A stretch of DNA of 53,071 nucleotides from Caulobacter sp. (GTDB lineage Bacteria; Pseudomonadota; Alphaproteobacteria; Caulobacterales; Caulobacteraceae), in the NCBI GenBank assembly GCA_029866155.1, contig JARWZW010000073.1, positions 1-53,071 of the forward strand. Reading direction: 5' to 3'. A program made the position numbers and the translations under genes. Positions 7,854-17,376 of this stretch are shown piece after piece. Position 1 is the first letter of the stretch; each line of letters starts with the position of its first letter. The notes under the pieces were generated by a model, which was given only the letters and a program-made list of their open reading frames with translations, was not told the DNA's origin and searched no databases.

Positions 7854-8155
7854 TCGGCCTGACCCACTACCTGACCCTTGCGGCGATGCTGTTCACCATC
7901 GGGGTGTTCGGGATCTTCGTGAACCGCAAGAACATCATCGTCATCCTGATGTCGATCGAACTGATCCTGCTGGCCGTGAACATCAACCTGGTGGCCTTCT
8001 CGGTCTATCTCCACGATGTGGTGGGGCAGATCTTCGCCATGTTCGTCCTGACCGTCGCCGCCGCAGAAGCGGCGGTCGGCCTGGCGATCCTGGTCACATT
8101 CTTCCGGAACCGCGGCGACATCGCTGTGGACGACGCCAGCGTCATGAAGGGCTGA
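7850..8155 (+). CDS. nuoK: NADH-quinone oxidoreductase subunit K
   Basis: An MrpC-like membrane subunit of 101 residues with three transmembrane helices. It contains the conserved glutamates in the second and third helices ([17 protein letters not shown] and [12 protein letters not shown]), which are needed for proton translocation. It has full family length, overlaps nuoJ by four bases, and lies seven bases before nuoL. Confidence 0.96.
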   Translation: MIGLTHYLTLAAMLFTIGVFGIFVNRKNIIVILMSIELILLAVNINLVAFSVYLHDVVGQIFAMFVLTVAAAEAAVGLAILVTFFRNRGDIAVDDASVMKG

Positions 8156-8162
8156 CGGACCC

Positions 8163-10238
8163 ATGACCCCCCAGCTCATCGCTACGGTGCTTCTCTTCGC
8201 CCCCCTGCTTGGGGCGGCGATCGCAGGCCTGAGCGGCCGGCGCATTGGCAATATCGCCAGCCAGTCGATTACAACCGGCCTGTTGTTCCTCGCCTGCGCG
8301 CTCAGCTGGACCACCTTCCTGGGCGTCGCCCTCGGGGATGTCCCGGACTTTACGGTCAAGCTGCTGCCCTTCATCAATGTGGGGGACTTCCAGTCGGCCT
8401 GGTCGATCCGGATCGACACCCTGTCGTCAGTCATGCTGATCGTTGTGACCACGGTATCCGCCCTGGTTCACCTCTACAGCTGGGGGTACATGGCCGAGGA
8501 CGACAGCCGTCCGCGGTTTTTCGCCTATCTGTCGCTCTTCACCTTCGCCATGCTGATGCTGGTGACCGCAGCTGACTTCATGCAGCTGTTCTTTGGCTGG
8601 GAAGGGGTTGGCCTGGCCAGCTACCTGCTGATTGGCTTTTGGTACAAGAAGCCGACGGCCAGCGCCGCGGCGATCAAGGCCTTCGTGGTCAACCGGGTTG
8701 GCGACTTCGGTTTCGCCCTGGGCATCATGACCTGCTTCTGGATGTTCAAGTCGATCGAGTTCGCCGAGATCTTCCCGCAGATCGCCGCCCGGGCCGGCAC
8801 GACCTGGTCCTTTGTCGGCCGCGACTGGAGCGCCATCGATCTGGCCTGCGTCCTGCTGTTCATCGGCGCCATGGGCAAGTCGGCCCAGTTCTTCCTGCAT
8901 ACCTGGCTTCCGGACGCCATGGAGGGACCGACTCCGGTCTCCGCCCTGATTCACGCCGCCACCATGGTGACTGCCGGGGTCTATATGGTCTGCCTGCTGT
9001 CGCCGATGTTCGAATATGCGCCCATGGCCCGGACCATCGTGACCGTGATCGGGGCTGTGACCGCCCTGTTCGCCGCGACGGTTGGCCTGGCCCAGAACGA
9101 CATCAAGCGGGTGATCGCCTATTCGACCTGTTCCCAACTGGGCTACATGTTCTTTGCTGCGGGTGTCGGCGCCTACCAGGCGGCCATGTTCCACCTGTTC
9201 ACCCACGCCTTCTTCAAGGCCCTGCTGTTCCTTGGCGCCGGCTCGGTGATCCATGGAATGCATCACGAGCAGGACATGCGGAAGATGGGCGGGCTCTGGA
9301 GGCTGTTGCCGGTGACCTATGCGGTCATGTTGATCGGCACCCTGGCCATCACCGGATTCGGCATTCCCGGGGTCGATCTCGGGTTCGCCGGCTTCTATTC
9401 CAAGGACACCATCATCGAGGCCAGCTGGGCGGCCGGCCGCGAAAATCCCGCAGCCCAGTTCGCCTTTGTGGTCAGCCTCTTTGCGGCCGGTCTGACCGCC
9501 TACTACAGCTGGCGCCTGGCCTTCATGACCTTCCATGGCAAGGCCAAGTGGGGCGAGGCTGCGGCCCATGCCGACCATGCTCATGACGATCATGCACATG
9601 ATCCTGACCATGCCCGGGGTGACGCTGCCGTCCACGGCCATGACGACCACGGCCACCATGGTCATGACCTGAAGCCGCATGAGAGCCCCTTGCCCATGTT
9701 GGTTCCGCTGATCCTGCTGTCGGTGGGCGCGCTGGCGGCCGGCTGGGCGTTCGTCGAGTATTTTGTCGGCCATCACCAGGGCGAGTTCTGGCATGGCTCC
9801 ATCTTCAATGCGGCGACCAACCACATCCTGCACGAGGCCCACGATGCCCCGGCCTGGGTGGTCTGGGCGCCCCTGGCGGTCAGTGCGACCGGCCTGTTCA
9901 TCGCCTGGTACGTCTATGTCCTGAACGAAGGGATGGGCGCACGGCTTGCCGCCCGGAAGGGCCCGCTATGGCGTTTCCTTTATAACAAGTGGTTCTTCGA
10001 CGAGCTCTATGAAGCCACCTTCGTGCGGGGCGCCCGTCTGCTGGGCGACCTGTTCTGGAAAGGCGGCGACCAGAAGATCATCGACGGCCTCGGCCCGGAC
10101 GGCGTCTCGGCGGTGTCGCTTGCGGTGGGCCAGGGAACCGGCCGGCTGCAGACCGGCTACGTCTATCACTATGCCTTCGTCATGCTTCTGGGGATTGCGG
10201 GTCTGCTGACCTTCGCCCTCTTCCAGTTCCGAGGGTAG
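8163..10238 (+). CDS. nuoL: NADH-quinone oxidoreductase subunit L
   Basis: The distal antiporter-like proton-pumping subunit, 691 residues. The Proton_antipo_M core is clear ([45 protein letters not shown]), with the key Glu, Lys and His residues of the channel. The C-terminal part would form the lateral helix along the membrane arm. A histidine/aspartate-rich segment (residues 469-506, 13 His in 38) is inserted in a loop before the C-terminal helices; E. coli NuoL lacks it. Upstream nuoK and downstream nuoM are within a few bases. Confidence 0.96.
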   Translation: MTPQLIATVLLFAPLLGAAIAGLSGRRIGNIASQSITTGLLFLACALSWTTFLGVALGDVPDFTVKLLPFINVGDFQSAWSIRIDTLSSVMLIVVTTVSALVHLYSWGYMAEDDSRPRFFAYLSLFTFAMLMLVTAADFMQLFFGWEGVGLASYLLIGFWYKKPTASAAAIKAFVVNRVGDFGFALGIMTCFWMFKSIEFAEIFPQIAARAGTTWSFVGRDWSAIDLACVLLFIGAMGKSAQFFLHTWLPDAMEGPTPVSALIHAATMVTAGVYMVCLLSPMFEYAPMARTIVTVIGAVTALFAATVGLAQNDIKRVIAYSTCSQLGYMFFAAGVGAYQAAMFHLFTHAFFKALLFLGAGSVIHGMHHEQDMRKMGGLWRLLPVTYAVMLIGTLAITGFGIPGVDLGFAGFYSKDTIIEASWAAGRENPAAQFAFVVSLFAAGLTAYYSWRLAFMTFHGKAKWGEAAAHADHAHDDHAHDPDHARGDAAVHGHDDHGHHGHDLKPHESPLPMLVPLILLSVGALAAGWAFVEYFVGHHQGEFWHGSIFNAATNHILHEAHDAPAWVVWAPLAVSATGLFIAWYVYVLNEGMGARLAARKGPLWRFLYNKWFFDELYEATFVRGARLLGDLFWKGGDQKIIDGLGPDGVSAVSLAVGQGTGRLQTGYVYHYAFVMLLGIAGLLTFALFQFRG

Positions 10239-10248
10239 GGCCAGGACC

Positions 10249-11733
10249 ATGACCGGCATTCTCTCCCTCATCACCTACTCGCCGCTTATCGGCGTGGTCG
10301 CGATCCTTGCCGTCCGCGGCCTGGCGCGGCCCGGCGCAAACACGGACGGCGCCGTGCGCTGGATCGCCCTGGCGACGACCGTGGCGACCTTTGCCCTGTC
10401 GGTTCTGATGCTGTCGGGCTTTGACCAGGGCGCCAGCGGCTTCCAGTTCATGGAAGACTTTGCGGCCTTTTCCGGACTGCATTACCGGATGGGCGTGGAC
10501 GGCATTTCGGTGCTGTTCGTCGTGCTGACGGCCTTTCTCATGCCGCTCTGTATCGCGGCCTCCTGGAAGACCATCGATAACCGGGTCGGCGAATACATGA
10601 TCGCCTTCCTGGTGCTGGAGGTGCTGGTCATCGGCGTCTTCACGGCGCTGGACCTGATCCTTTTCTATGTCTTTTTCGAGTTTTCACTGGTTCCGATGTT
10701 CCTGATCATCGGCATATGGGGGGGGCAGCGGCGCATCTACGCCGCCTTCAAGTTCTTCCTCTACACCCTGCTGGGCAGCGTCCTGATGCTGGCCGCCGTC
10801 CTCGGGATGATCGGGATTGCCGGAACATCCTCCATTCCGGAGTTGATGGCCTACAAGTTCGATCCCACGCTCCAGACCTGGCTCTGGCTGGCCTTCTTTG
10901 CCTCTTTCGCGGTGAAGATGCCCATGTGGCCCGTCCATACCTGGTTGCCTGACGCCCACGTGGAGGCTCCGACAGCCGGATCCGTGATCCTGGCCGGAAT
11001 TCTGCTGAAGCTTGGCGGGTACGGCTTCATGCGCTTTTCACTGCCGATGTTTCCGCAGGCGTCAGAGCTCTGGGCCCCGCTGGTCTTTGGTCTCTCGGCC
11101 ATCGCCATCATCTACACCTCGCTGGTCGCCTTCCGGCAGACCGACATCAAGAAACTGATCGCCTACAGTTCGGTGGCCCATATGGGTTTCGTGACCATGG
11201 GCATCTTCAGCGGCAATGTTCAGGGCGAGCAGGGCGCCCTGTTTCAGATGATAAGCCACGGCGTGATCTCCGGTGCGCTCTTCCTCTGTGTCGGCGTGGT
11301 CTATGACCGCATGCATACCCGCGAGATCGCCTTCTACGGCGGCCTGACCCAGCGCATGCCCTGGTATGCTGCGGTGTTCCTGCTGTTTACCATGGGCAAT
11401 GTCGGGCTTCCTGGAACCAGCGGCTTCGTCGGGGAAATCCTGACCCTTACCGGGACTTACCAGGTCTCTACCTGGACGGCCCTGCTCGCCACAACGGGAG
11501 TGATCCTGTCGGCGGTTTATGCCCTGAGCCTGTACCGCAGGGTCATGTTCGGCGAGCTGAACAATCCGGCCCTGGCCCAGATCAACGACCTGGAATGGCG
11601 GGAAGTCGCCATCTTTGCGCCGCTGATCGTCTCGACCCTTTATCTGGGCGTCTATCCGGCCAGCATCTTCAACATCACCGACGCCTCGGTGCAGGCGCTT
11701 GTCAGCGCCTACCGCGCCGCGATCGGCGGATGA
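10249..11733 (+). CDS. nuoM: NADH-quinone oxidoreductase subunit M
   Basis: An antiporter-like proton-pumping subunit of 494 residues with about fourteen helices. Family signatures are [17 protein letters not shown] in helix five (with the pumping glutamate), the [20 protein letters not shown] loop, and [15 protein letters not shown]. The ATG lies ten bases after nuoL, and nuoN starts ten bases after the stop. Length and motifs are normal. Confidence 0.96.
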   Translation: MTGILSLITYSPLIGVVAILAVRGLARPGANTDGAVRWIALATTVATFALSVLMLSGFDQGASGFQFMEDFAAFSGLHYRMGVDGISVLFVVLTAFLMPLCIAASWKTIDNRVGEYMIAFLVLEVLVIGVFTALDLILFYVFFEFSLVPMFLIIGIWGGQRRIYAAFKFFLYTLLGSVLMLAAVLGMIGIAGTSSIPELMAYKFDPTLQTWLWLAFFASFAVKMPMWPVHTWLPDAHVEAPTAGSVILAGILLKLGGYGFMRFSLPMFPQASELWAPLVFGLSAIAIIYTSLVAFRQTDIKKLIAYSSVAHMGFVTMGIFSGNVQGEQGALFQMISHGVISGALFLCVGVVYDRMHTREIAFYGGLTQRMPWYAAVFLLFTMGNVGLPGTSGFVGEILTLTGTYQVSTWTALLATTGVILSAVYALSLYRRVMFGELNNPALAQINDLEWREVAIFAPLIVSTLYLGVYPASIFNITDASVQALVSAYRAAIGG

Positions 11734-11743
11734 GGCGACTTCC

Positions 11744-13165
11744 ATGACCCTGTCTGATCTCAACGTCGCCGCACCTGAACTGATCCTTGCCGGTTCGGCG
11801 CTCCTGCTGCTGATGTGGGGCGCCTTTCAGGGGCGGTCCAACTTCGCCTACGGGGCCGCAGCTGTCCTGGCCCTGGTCGCTGCGGCCTGCGCCGCCGCCC
11901 TCGGAGTGCAGGGCCGGATTTTTTCTGGCGGTCTGATCGCCGATGACCTGTCGGCCTTCGCCAAGGTCTTCATCTACGGCTTTTCGGCTGTTTCCATTCC
12001 GCTGGGCGAACGCTGGCTGCAACGGCGCGGCGATAACAAGTTCGAATTCAACGTCCTGATCATCCTGGCTGCGCTCGGCATGGGCATGATGGTTTCGGCG
12101 GGCGACCTCATCGCCCTCTATATCGGCATCGAGCTTCAGTCCCTGGCCCTCTATGTCCTGGCTGCATTCCGCAGGGATGACGCCAAGGCGTCCGAGGCCG
12201 GCCTCAAATACTTTGTTCTGGGGGCCCTGTCGTCGGGCCTCCTGCTTTACGGCGCTTCCCTGATCTACGGCTTCGCCGGTTCGACCCAGTTCCCGGTGAT
12301 CGCCGAGGCGGTCAGCCAGGGCGCCGGCGGCGGCGTGCTGTTCGGCCTGGTCTTCCTGATCTGCGGCATCGCGTTCAAGGTCTCGGCCGCCCCGTTCCAT
12401 ATGTGGACGCCTGACGTCTATGAAGGGGCCCCGACGCCGGTTGTTGGTTTCTTCGCCGCCGCGCCCAAGCTGGCCGCCATGGTGCTTCTGGCCCGGGTGC
12501 TGTCCGAAGGGTTTGGCTCGGCGCTGGAGCAATGGCGTCAGGTGATCGTCGCCATGGCCCTGCTCAGTATCTTTGTCGGCGCCTTTGGCGGCCTGGTTCA
12601 GCGGAACCTCAAGCGGCTCTGGGCCTATAGCTCCATCGCCAATATCGGTTACGCCCTCCTCGGTCTGGCGGCCGGGGCCGAGGTCGGCGTGCAATCCATG
12701 CTGCTGTTCATGGTCCTCTATATGGTCGACGTGACAGGGTTCTTCGCCTGCCTCAGCGCCCTTCAGCGGGACGGCAAGCCGATGGAAACAATCGACGACA
12801 TGGCCGGCCTGATCAAGGAACGTCCTGCCCTGGCCCTGGCCCTGACCGCCTTTGCCCTGTCAGCCCTCGGCCTGCCGCCCTTCGCCGGCTTCTGGGCGAA
12901 ATACTATGTTTTCAAGGCGGCGATCGGCGGCGGACTGACCGTCGCCGCCGTCCTGGGCCTGGTCGGCAGTGTTGTGGCGGCCTTCTACTATCTTCGCCTG
13001 ATCAAGGTGATGTGGTTCGATCCCACCGTCGGGGCCACGGAACGCCCGCCCTTCGAGGCCCGCTCCGTCGCTGTTGCGGCGGCCCTGTTCAGCTTCCCGG
13101 CGGTTCTGGTCGCCCTGGTCTGGCTTGATCCCCTGGCGAAGGCCGCTGCTGCGGTTCTGGGATAG
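11744..13165 (+). CDS. nuoN: NADH-quinone oxidoreductase subunit N
   Basis: The third antiporter-like subunit, 473 residues, and last of the nuo operon. It shows IALYIGIELQSLALYVLAAF in helix five, FKVSAAPFHMWTPDVYEGAPTPV, and RLWAYSSIANIGYAL. I use ATG 11744 (MTLSDLNV), which follows nuoM directly; the in-frame ATG at 11699 lies inside nuoM. The biotin ligase frame begins at or overlaps its 3' end, so the downstream genes are probably co-transcribed. Confidence 0.95.
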   Translation: MTLSDLNVAAPELILAGSALLLLMWGAFQGRSNFAYGAAAVLALVAAACAAALGVQGRIFSGGLIADDLSAFAKVFIYGFSAVSIPLGERWLQRRGDNKFEFNVLIILAALGMGMMVSAGDLIALYIGIELQSLALYVLAAFRRDDAKASEAGLKYFVLGALSSGLLLYGASLIYGFAGSTQFPVIAEAVSQGAGGGVLFGLVFLICGIAFKVSAAPFHMWTPDVYEGAPTPVVGFFAAAPKLAAMVLLARVLSEGFGSALEQWRQVIVAMALLSIFVGAFGGLVQRNLKRLWAYSSIANIGYALLGLAAGAEVGVQSMLLFMVLYMVDVTGFFACLSALQRDGKPMETIDDMAGLIKERPALALALTAFALSALGLPPFAGFWAKYYVFKAAIGGGLTVAAVLGLVGSVVAAFYYLRLIKVMWFDPTVGATERPPFEARSVAVAAALFSFPAVLVALVWLDPLAKAAAAVLG

Positions 13166-13907
13166 ACCCATCACTCCGCGCATCGAGGTATTCGCCGAGA
13201 TCGACTCGACCAACGCCGAAGCCCGTCGCCGGGCCGAGGCGGGGGAGTCAGGGCCCCTTTGGTTGACGGCCGAGCGCCAGACGGCCGGACGGGGTCGTCG
13301 CGGGCGCGCCTGGGAGACCGGCCAGGGCGCCAATCTCGCGGCCACCCTGCTCATGGTGACCCGTCGCCCGCCGGCCGAGGCCGCCCAGATAAGTTTTGTC
13401 GCCGCCCTGGCTGTGGCAGATCTGGCGGCTTCCTTTGTGCCCGCATCTCTGGTTAGTCTCAAATGGCCGAATGATCCGATGATCGCCGGCAGGAAGGCCA
13501 GTGGCATCCTGATCGAGTCCGGACCAGCGCCGGCCGGCGGGCTTTGGCTGGCGGTCGGTATCGGGGTCAACCTGGCCGAGGCGCCTCTCGCCGCCGAGCG
13601 TCCCGCAACCACATTCTCCGCCCATATGGCTGGACCGCCGCCTCGGCCGCTGGCGGCCTTGCAGCGTCTGTCCGAGGCCTTTGTGAGCTGGCTGGATGTC
13701 TGGGATCGTGTTGGCTTTTCAGCCGTTGCCGATGCCTGGACTCAGCGGGCGCACGGCCTCGGCCAGGCTTGCGAAGCGCGGCTGGGGCGCGAAACACTGT
13801 CCGGTATCGCCGAAGGGCTGGATTCCGACGGCGCTCTCAAGCTTCGATTGTCGGATGGATCATTGCGCCTCGTTACGGCAGGCGATGTCTTTTTTGGAGA
13901 GTCCTGA
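13125..13907 (+). CDS. birA: Biotin--[acetyl-CoA-carboxylase] ligase, start uncertain
   Basis: A group I biotin protein ligase, which makes biotinyl-AMP and attaches biotin to the carboxylase carrier protein. Recognisable are [11 protein letters not shown], the biotin/ATP loop [30 protein letters not shown], and the small C-terminal SH3-like cap. There is no N-terminal DNA-binding domain, so it is probably not a repressor. The family normally starts a few residues before the [10 protein letters not shown] motif, but no ATG, GTG or TTG lies there. The nearest usable start is the TTG at 13125, inside nuoN; ATG 13074 is further upstream, and ATC 13170 would fit homologous N-termini. I report the TTG as a compromise. 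The stop overlaps the coaX start (TGATG). Confidence 0.85.
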   Translation: MIPWRRPLLRFWDRPITPRIEVFAEIDSTNAEARRRAEAGESGPLWLTAERQTAGRGRRGRAWETGQGANLAATLLMVTRRPPAEAAQISFVAALAVADLAASFVPASLVSLKWPNDPMIAGRKASGILIESGPAPAGGLWLAVGIGVNLAEAPLAAERPATTFSAHMAGPPPRPLAALQRLSEAFVSWLDVWDRVGFSAVADAWTQRAHGLGQACEARLGRETLSGIAEGLDSDGALKLRLSDGSLRLVTAGDVFFGES

Positions 13908-14680
13908 TGCTGCTCGCCATTGAACAGGGCAACACCAATACCCTTTTCGCGGTCCATGACGGCACGTCCTGGATCGCCCAGTGGCGAACCGCCACGGAAA
14001 GCACCCGGACAGCGGACGAGTATGCTGTCTGGCTGGTCCAGCTTCTGTCCATGTCGGGCATGAGCCTTGACGCCCTGAGCGGATGCATCATTTCCAGCGT
14101 CGTGCCCCAGTCGCTGTTCAATCTGAGAAACCTCTCGCGGCGCTATCTGAAGGTCGAGCCCCTGGTGATCGGCGAGAATGCCGAACTGGGCATTCCGGTG
14201 CGCATCGACAAGCCTTCGGAGGCGGGGGCCGATCGCCTGGTCAACGCCATCGGGGCCCATATCGTCTATCCAGGACCGTTGATCGTGATCGATAGCGGCA
14301 CGGCCACGACCTTCGATGTGATCGGGGCTGATGGCGGATTTGAGGGCGGGGTCATCGCCCCGGGCATCAACCTGTCGATGCAGGCCCTGCATGACGCCGC
14401 CGCCAAACTGCCCCGCATTGCGATCCAGCGTCCCGAGCGGAATCGTGTCGTCGGCACCGATACAGTCACCGCCATGCAGTCAGGCGTTTTCTGGGGCTAT
14501 ATCGGCCTGATCGAAGGGCTCATCAAACGCATAAAGGACGAGCGAGGCGGGCATCTGACCGTGATCGCGACAGGCGGGGTGTTTTCGCTGTTTGAAGGCG
14601 CCACAGATTCCATCGACCATTTTGACGGCGACCTGACCATTCGCGGCCTACTCGAAATTCACCGCAGGAACACCATTTGA
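13907..14680 (+). CDS. coaX: Type III pantothenate kinase
   Basis: The first step of coenzyme A synthesis, phosphorylation of pantothenate by an acetate/sugar-kinase-fold enzyme. The 257-residue protein starts at ATG 13907, coupled to birA. Visible motifs are the N-terminal phosphate loop (EQGNTNT), the substrate-binding [11 protein letters not shown], and [13 protein letters not shown] with EGGVIAPGI. The first acidic residue of the phosphate-1 motif is Glu6, where most type III enzymes have Asp (DxGNT). The rest is normal in length and sequence, so I regard it as functional. It overlaps the RNase J frame by four bases. Confidence 0.92.
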   Translation: MLLAIEQGNTNTLFAVHDGTSWIAQWRTATESTRTADEYAVWLVQLLSMSGMSLDALSGCIISSVVPQSLFNLRNLSRRYLKVEPLVIGENAELGIPVRIDKPSEAGADRLVNAIGAHIVYPGPLIVIDSGTATTFDVIGADGGFEGGVIAPGINLSMQALHDAAAKLPRIAIQRPERNRVVGTDTVTAMQSGVFWGYIGLIEGLIKRIKDERGGHLTVIATGGVFSLFEGATDSIDHFDGDLTIRGLLEIHRRNTI

Positions 14681-16371
14681 CCCAGTCTATGTCCAAGCCC
14701 CATCCGAGCGATGAACTGGTCTTCCTGCCGCTCGGGGGCTCCAACGAGATCGGGATGAACTTCAACCTCTATGGCTATGGCCCGGAGGATAACCGCAAAT
14801 GGATCGTGGTCGACCTGGGGATCACCTTCGGTGACCAGACCACGCCGGGGGTCGAGGTCATCCTGCCTGATCCCGAGTTCATCGAGGCCTATGCCGACGA
14901 TATCCTGGGCATCGTCCTGACCCATGCCCACGAGGACCATATCGGAGCGGTCGCCTGGCTGTGGCCGAGATTGAAGGCGCCGGTCTACGCCACCCCCTTC
15001 ACGGCATTCCTGCTGCGGGAAAAGCTGCGCGACGCCAAGCTGCTGGACCAGGTGGAGATCACCGAGGTGCCGCTCGGGGGGAACATCGAGTTGGGTCCCT
15101 TCAGCCTAGACCTGATCACCCTGACCCATTCGATCCCGGAACCCAATGGCCTGGCGATCCGCACCCCCCTGGGCACCGTGTTGCACACCGGCGACTGGAA
15201 GATCGATCCCGATCCCTTGCTGGGGGATGTCACCGATTCTGCGGCGATCCGGGCCCTGGGCGACGAGGGCGTCCTGGCCATGGTCTGTGACAGCACCAAC
15301 GTGTTCGTCGATGGTGTGGCAGGCTCGGAGGCGGACGTCAGGGTCGCCATGAAGGCCCTGATCAAGGGACTCAAGGGCAAGGTGGCGGTCGCCTGTTTCG
15401 CGTCCAACGTGGCCCGGATGGATACCGTCATCCGTGCGGCGGAGGATGCCGGGCGGCGGGTCTGTCTGGCGGGGCGGTCGATGCACAGGATGGCCGCTGC
15501 AGCCCGGTCAGTCGGGCTGATGAAGGGGGTCAAGGAATTCGTGACGGACCGGGAAGCCGGACAGTTCCCCGACAATGCCATCCTCTATCTCTGCACCGGC
15601 AGCCAGGGCGAGCCCCGGGCCGCCCTGGCGCGTATCGCCGAGGGAACCCACCCCCATGTGCGGCTGGGCCAGGGCGATCATGTCGTCTTTTCGTCCCGGG
15701 TCATACCCGGCAACGAGGTGGCGATCCGAACCCTGCAGAACCATCTCGCTGACCGGGGCGTGCGGCTCTACACCGAGCGGGACCATCCGGGGATCCATGT
15801 GTCCGGCCATCCCTGCCGGGACGAACTGAAGCAGATGTACCAATGGGCCCGGCCCCAGATCGCCGTGCCCACCCATGGCGAGCGGCGCCATCTTCTGGAA
15901 CATCGGGCCCTGGCCAAGGATCTTCAGGTGCCCTTCGCCGTCGCCCCGCGGAATGGCGACATGGTGCGGCTTGCGCCGGGACATCCGGAGATCATCGACG
16001 AGGTGCCGGCCGGCCGTCTCTTTGTGGATGGCGGGGTTGTCACGCCCGAGAATGGCGAGGCGCTCAAGGAGCGCCGCCATGTCGCCTATAACGGCGCCCT
16101 GACGGTTTCCGTCGTCCTGGACAGTCGCGGAAAGCTGCTGTCGGGCCCGGACGGCCGGGCCCTGGGCCTGCCCGGGGACGCCGGCTCGCCGCTGGAGGAT
16201 GCGCTCGACGTCCTGGCCGATGAGGCTGAACAGGCCATCCGTCGGATCCCGGGCGAAGAGCGGGCCCTTGACCAGATTGTCGAACAGGCCATCTGCCGGG
16301 TCGTGAAGAAGGCGGCCTATCGTCTCTGGGAGCGTCGTCCTGTGGTCGAAGCGGTGATCCTTCGGATATAG
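14677..16371 (+). CDS. rnj: Ribonuclease J
   Basis: A metallo-beta-lactamase/beta-CASP nuclease of 564 residues involved in mRNA decay and RNA maturation, the usual 5'-3' exonuclease of alphaproteobacteria. The zinc motif HAHEDH is at 83-88, with a further HTGDWKID motif. The beta-CASP part includes [10 protein letters not shown] and the STN and SQGEP motifs; a C-terminal multimerisation domain follows. The TTG at 14677 overlaps the coaX stop and has AGGA about 9 bases upstream; ATG 14689 is an alternative that removes four residues. It clusters with coaX, mce and proS, as in other alphaproteobacteria. Confidence 0.93.
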   Translation: MTQSMSKPHPSDELVFLPLGGSNEIGMNFNLYGYGPEDNRKWIVVDLGITFGDQTTPGVEVILPDPEFIEAYADDILGIVLTHAHEDHIGAVAWLWPRLKAPVYATPFTAFLLREKLRDAKLLDQVEITEVPLGGNIELGPFSLDLITLTHSIPEPNGLAIRTPLGTVLHTGDWKIDPDPLLGDVTDSAAIRALGDEGVLAMVCDSTNVFVDGVAGSEADVRVAMKALIKGLKGKVAVACFASNVARMDTVIRAAEDAGRRVCLAGRSMHRMAAAARSVGLMKGVKEFVTDREAGQFPDNAILYLCTGSQGEPRAALARIAEGTHPHVRLGQGDHVVFSSRVIPGNEVAIRTLQNHLADRGVRLYTERDHPGIHVSGHPCRDELKQMYQWARPQIAVPTHGERRHLLEHRALAKDLQVPFAVAPRNGDMVRLAPGHPEIIDEVPAGRLFVDGGVVTPENGEALKERRHVAYNGALTVSVVLDSRGKLLSGPDGRALGLPGDAGSPLEDALDVLADEAEQAIRRIPGEERALDQIVEQAICRVVKKAAYRLWERRPVVEAVILRI

Positions 16372-16410
16372 ATAGCCCAGACGGGCGCAATGGCTGGAAC
16401 GGACCTGACA

Positions 16411-16830
16411 ATGATCGGCAAGCTCAACCACGTAGGCGTCGTGACGCCCTCCATCGATGACGCGGTGAAGATGTATCGTGACGTCCTCGGTGCAACCTCG
16501 GCCACGGACAAATGGGCGATGCCGGAACAGGGTGTCTGGGTCTGTTTCGTCAACCTGCCCAACAGCCAGATCGAGCTGATCGAGCCCTATGGCGAAAACT
16601 CGCCGATCCACGGTTTCCTGGCCAAGAACCCCAAGGGCGGCCAGCACCATATCTGTTTCGAGGTCGAGGACATCATCGCCGCCCGCGACGCCATGAAGGC
16701 GAAGGGCGCCACGGTCCTGGGCGAGCCGCGCATCGGCGCCCATGGCACCCCGATCATCTTCGTCCATCCCAAGGACATGGGCGGCGTGCTGGTCGAGCTT
16801 ATGGAAACCCCCAAGGAAGGCGCCCACTGA
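16411..16830 (+). CDS. mce: Methylmalonyl-CoA epimerase
   Basis: A glyoxalase-fold metalloenzyme that interconverts (2R)- and (2S)-methylmalonyl-CoA in propionate and branched-chain degradation. The 139-residue protein begins MIGKLNHVGVV, with the metal-binding His in the first strand. Further motifs are LIEPYGENSPIHGFL, GGQHHICFEV (second metal His) and VLVELME (metal Glu). Length fits the family. I start at ATG 16411 because homologues begin with MIGxLNHV and GGAC precedes it; ATG 16390 would add seven residues. Its stop overlaps the next gene's ATG. Confidence 0.92.
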   Translation: MIGKLNHVGVVTPSIDDAVKMYRDVLGATSATDKWAMPEQGVWVCFVNLPNSQIELIEPYGENSPIHGFLAKNPKGGQHHICFEVEDIIAARDAMKAKGATVLGEPRIGAHGTPIIFVHPKDMGGVLVELMETPKEGAH

Positions 16831-17090
16831 TGGGACCGTTTACCGCCGCCGCCGTTTTTCTGACGATCTGGTGGACCGTCCTCTTCGCCGTACTGCCGCT
16901 GGGAACAAAGACCTACGCCGAGGCTGGTCTCGACGTTACCGACGGTGGGGACCCGGGCGCGCCGGTCAATCCAAACCTGAAGAAGAAGTTCATCACCACA
17001 ACCTGGGTTTCCGCCTCCATCTGGCTGGTGCTCATGCTGGTGCTCAAGCTTGGGCTGATCACCCTGCCATCCCTGCCGTCCGGGTCCTGA
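16830..17090 (+). CDS. DUF1467 family small membrane protein
   Basis: An 86-residue protein with two hydrophobic helices (about 3-23 and 60-80) and a conserved soluble loop, LPLGTKTYAEAG, between them. It resembles DUF1467, a family of unknown function common in alphaproteobacteria and usually found beside mce and proS, as here. Its ATG overlaps the mce stop (TGATG), so it is translationally coupled. No catalytic residue is evident. Family assignment rests on recognised sequence pattern and context. Confidence 0.8.
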   Translation: MGPFTAAAVFLTIWWTVLFAVLPLGTKTYAEAGLDVTDGGDPGAPVNPNLKKKFITTTWVSASIWLVLMLVLKLGLITLPSLPSGS

Positions 17091-17183
17091 CGCCGCCGGC
17101 AAGCGGAATAGGCAAGGACTGACCAGACAAGCCCGTTTTCCGGGCGGATCGTTCTGCGATCATCGTTCGCGCTGTGTAGACTT

Positions 17184-17311
17184 GGGGGGAGCCTGCGAAC
17201 CGGGGCAAACCTTGACCCGGTCAGGCGGCGCTGTATCGCCGCCGGTCCGTGGCGTATGTTCCCCGACGATCGACCTTTGAGGCCGCCGGTTTTCCGGCGG
17301 CCTTCTTTTCG
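17184..17311 (+). ncRNA. Candidate structured small RNA with its own terminator
   Basis: The gap between the DUF1467 gene and proS can fold into a compact RNA. An outer stem pairs GGGGA (17186-17190) with TTCCCC (to 17264) and GCC with GGC. Two hairpins lie inside: CCGGG (17200-17204)/CCCGG (17216-17220), and a perfect 7-bp GGCGGCG (17224-17230)/CGCCGCC (17237-17243). A strong terminator follows at 17281. I find no SRP, tmRNA, RNase P or 6S signature and no clear promoter. It could instead be the structured 3' UTR of the upstream operon. Confidence 0.4.
17281..17311 (+). terminator. Rho-independent terminator upstream of proS
   Basis: GGCCGCCGG-TTTT-CCGGCGGCC forms a perfect 9-bp GC stem with a four-base loop, followed by TTCTTTTCG. 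It ends either the birA-to-DUF1467 transcript or the candidate small RNA just before it. It isolates proS, which must have its own promoter between 17312 and 17376. Confidence 0.85.
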
Positions 17312-17376
17312 CCCCCCGCGTTGCCAATCAAGGGGCCGAGCGGTTAAGTCACCGCCAAAGTTTATCAGGGGACACT

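Noticed and set aside
17120..17376. Possible 4.5S, 6S, tmRNA or RNase P RNA in the pre-proS gap.
   Set aside because: The SRP GGAAGGAAGCA-type loop, tRNA-like T arm with CCA, and RNase P cores are all absent; the usual gene neighbours of 6S RNA are absent too.
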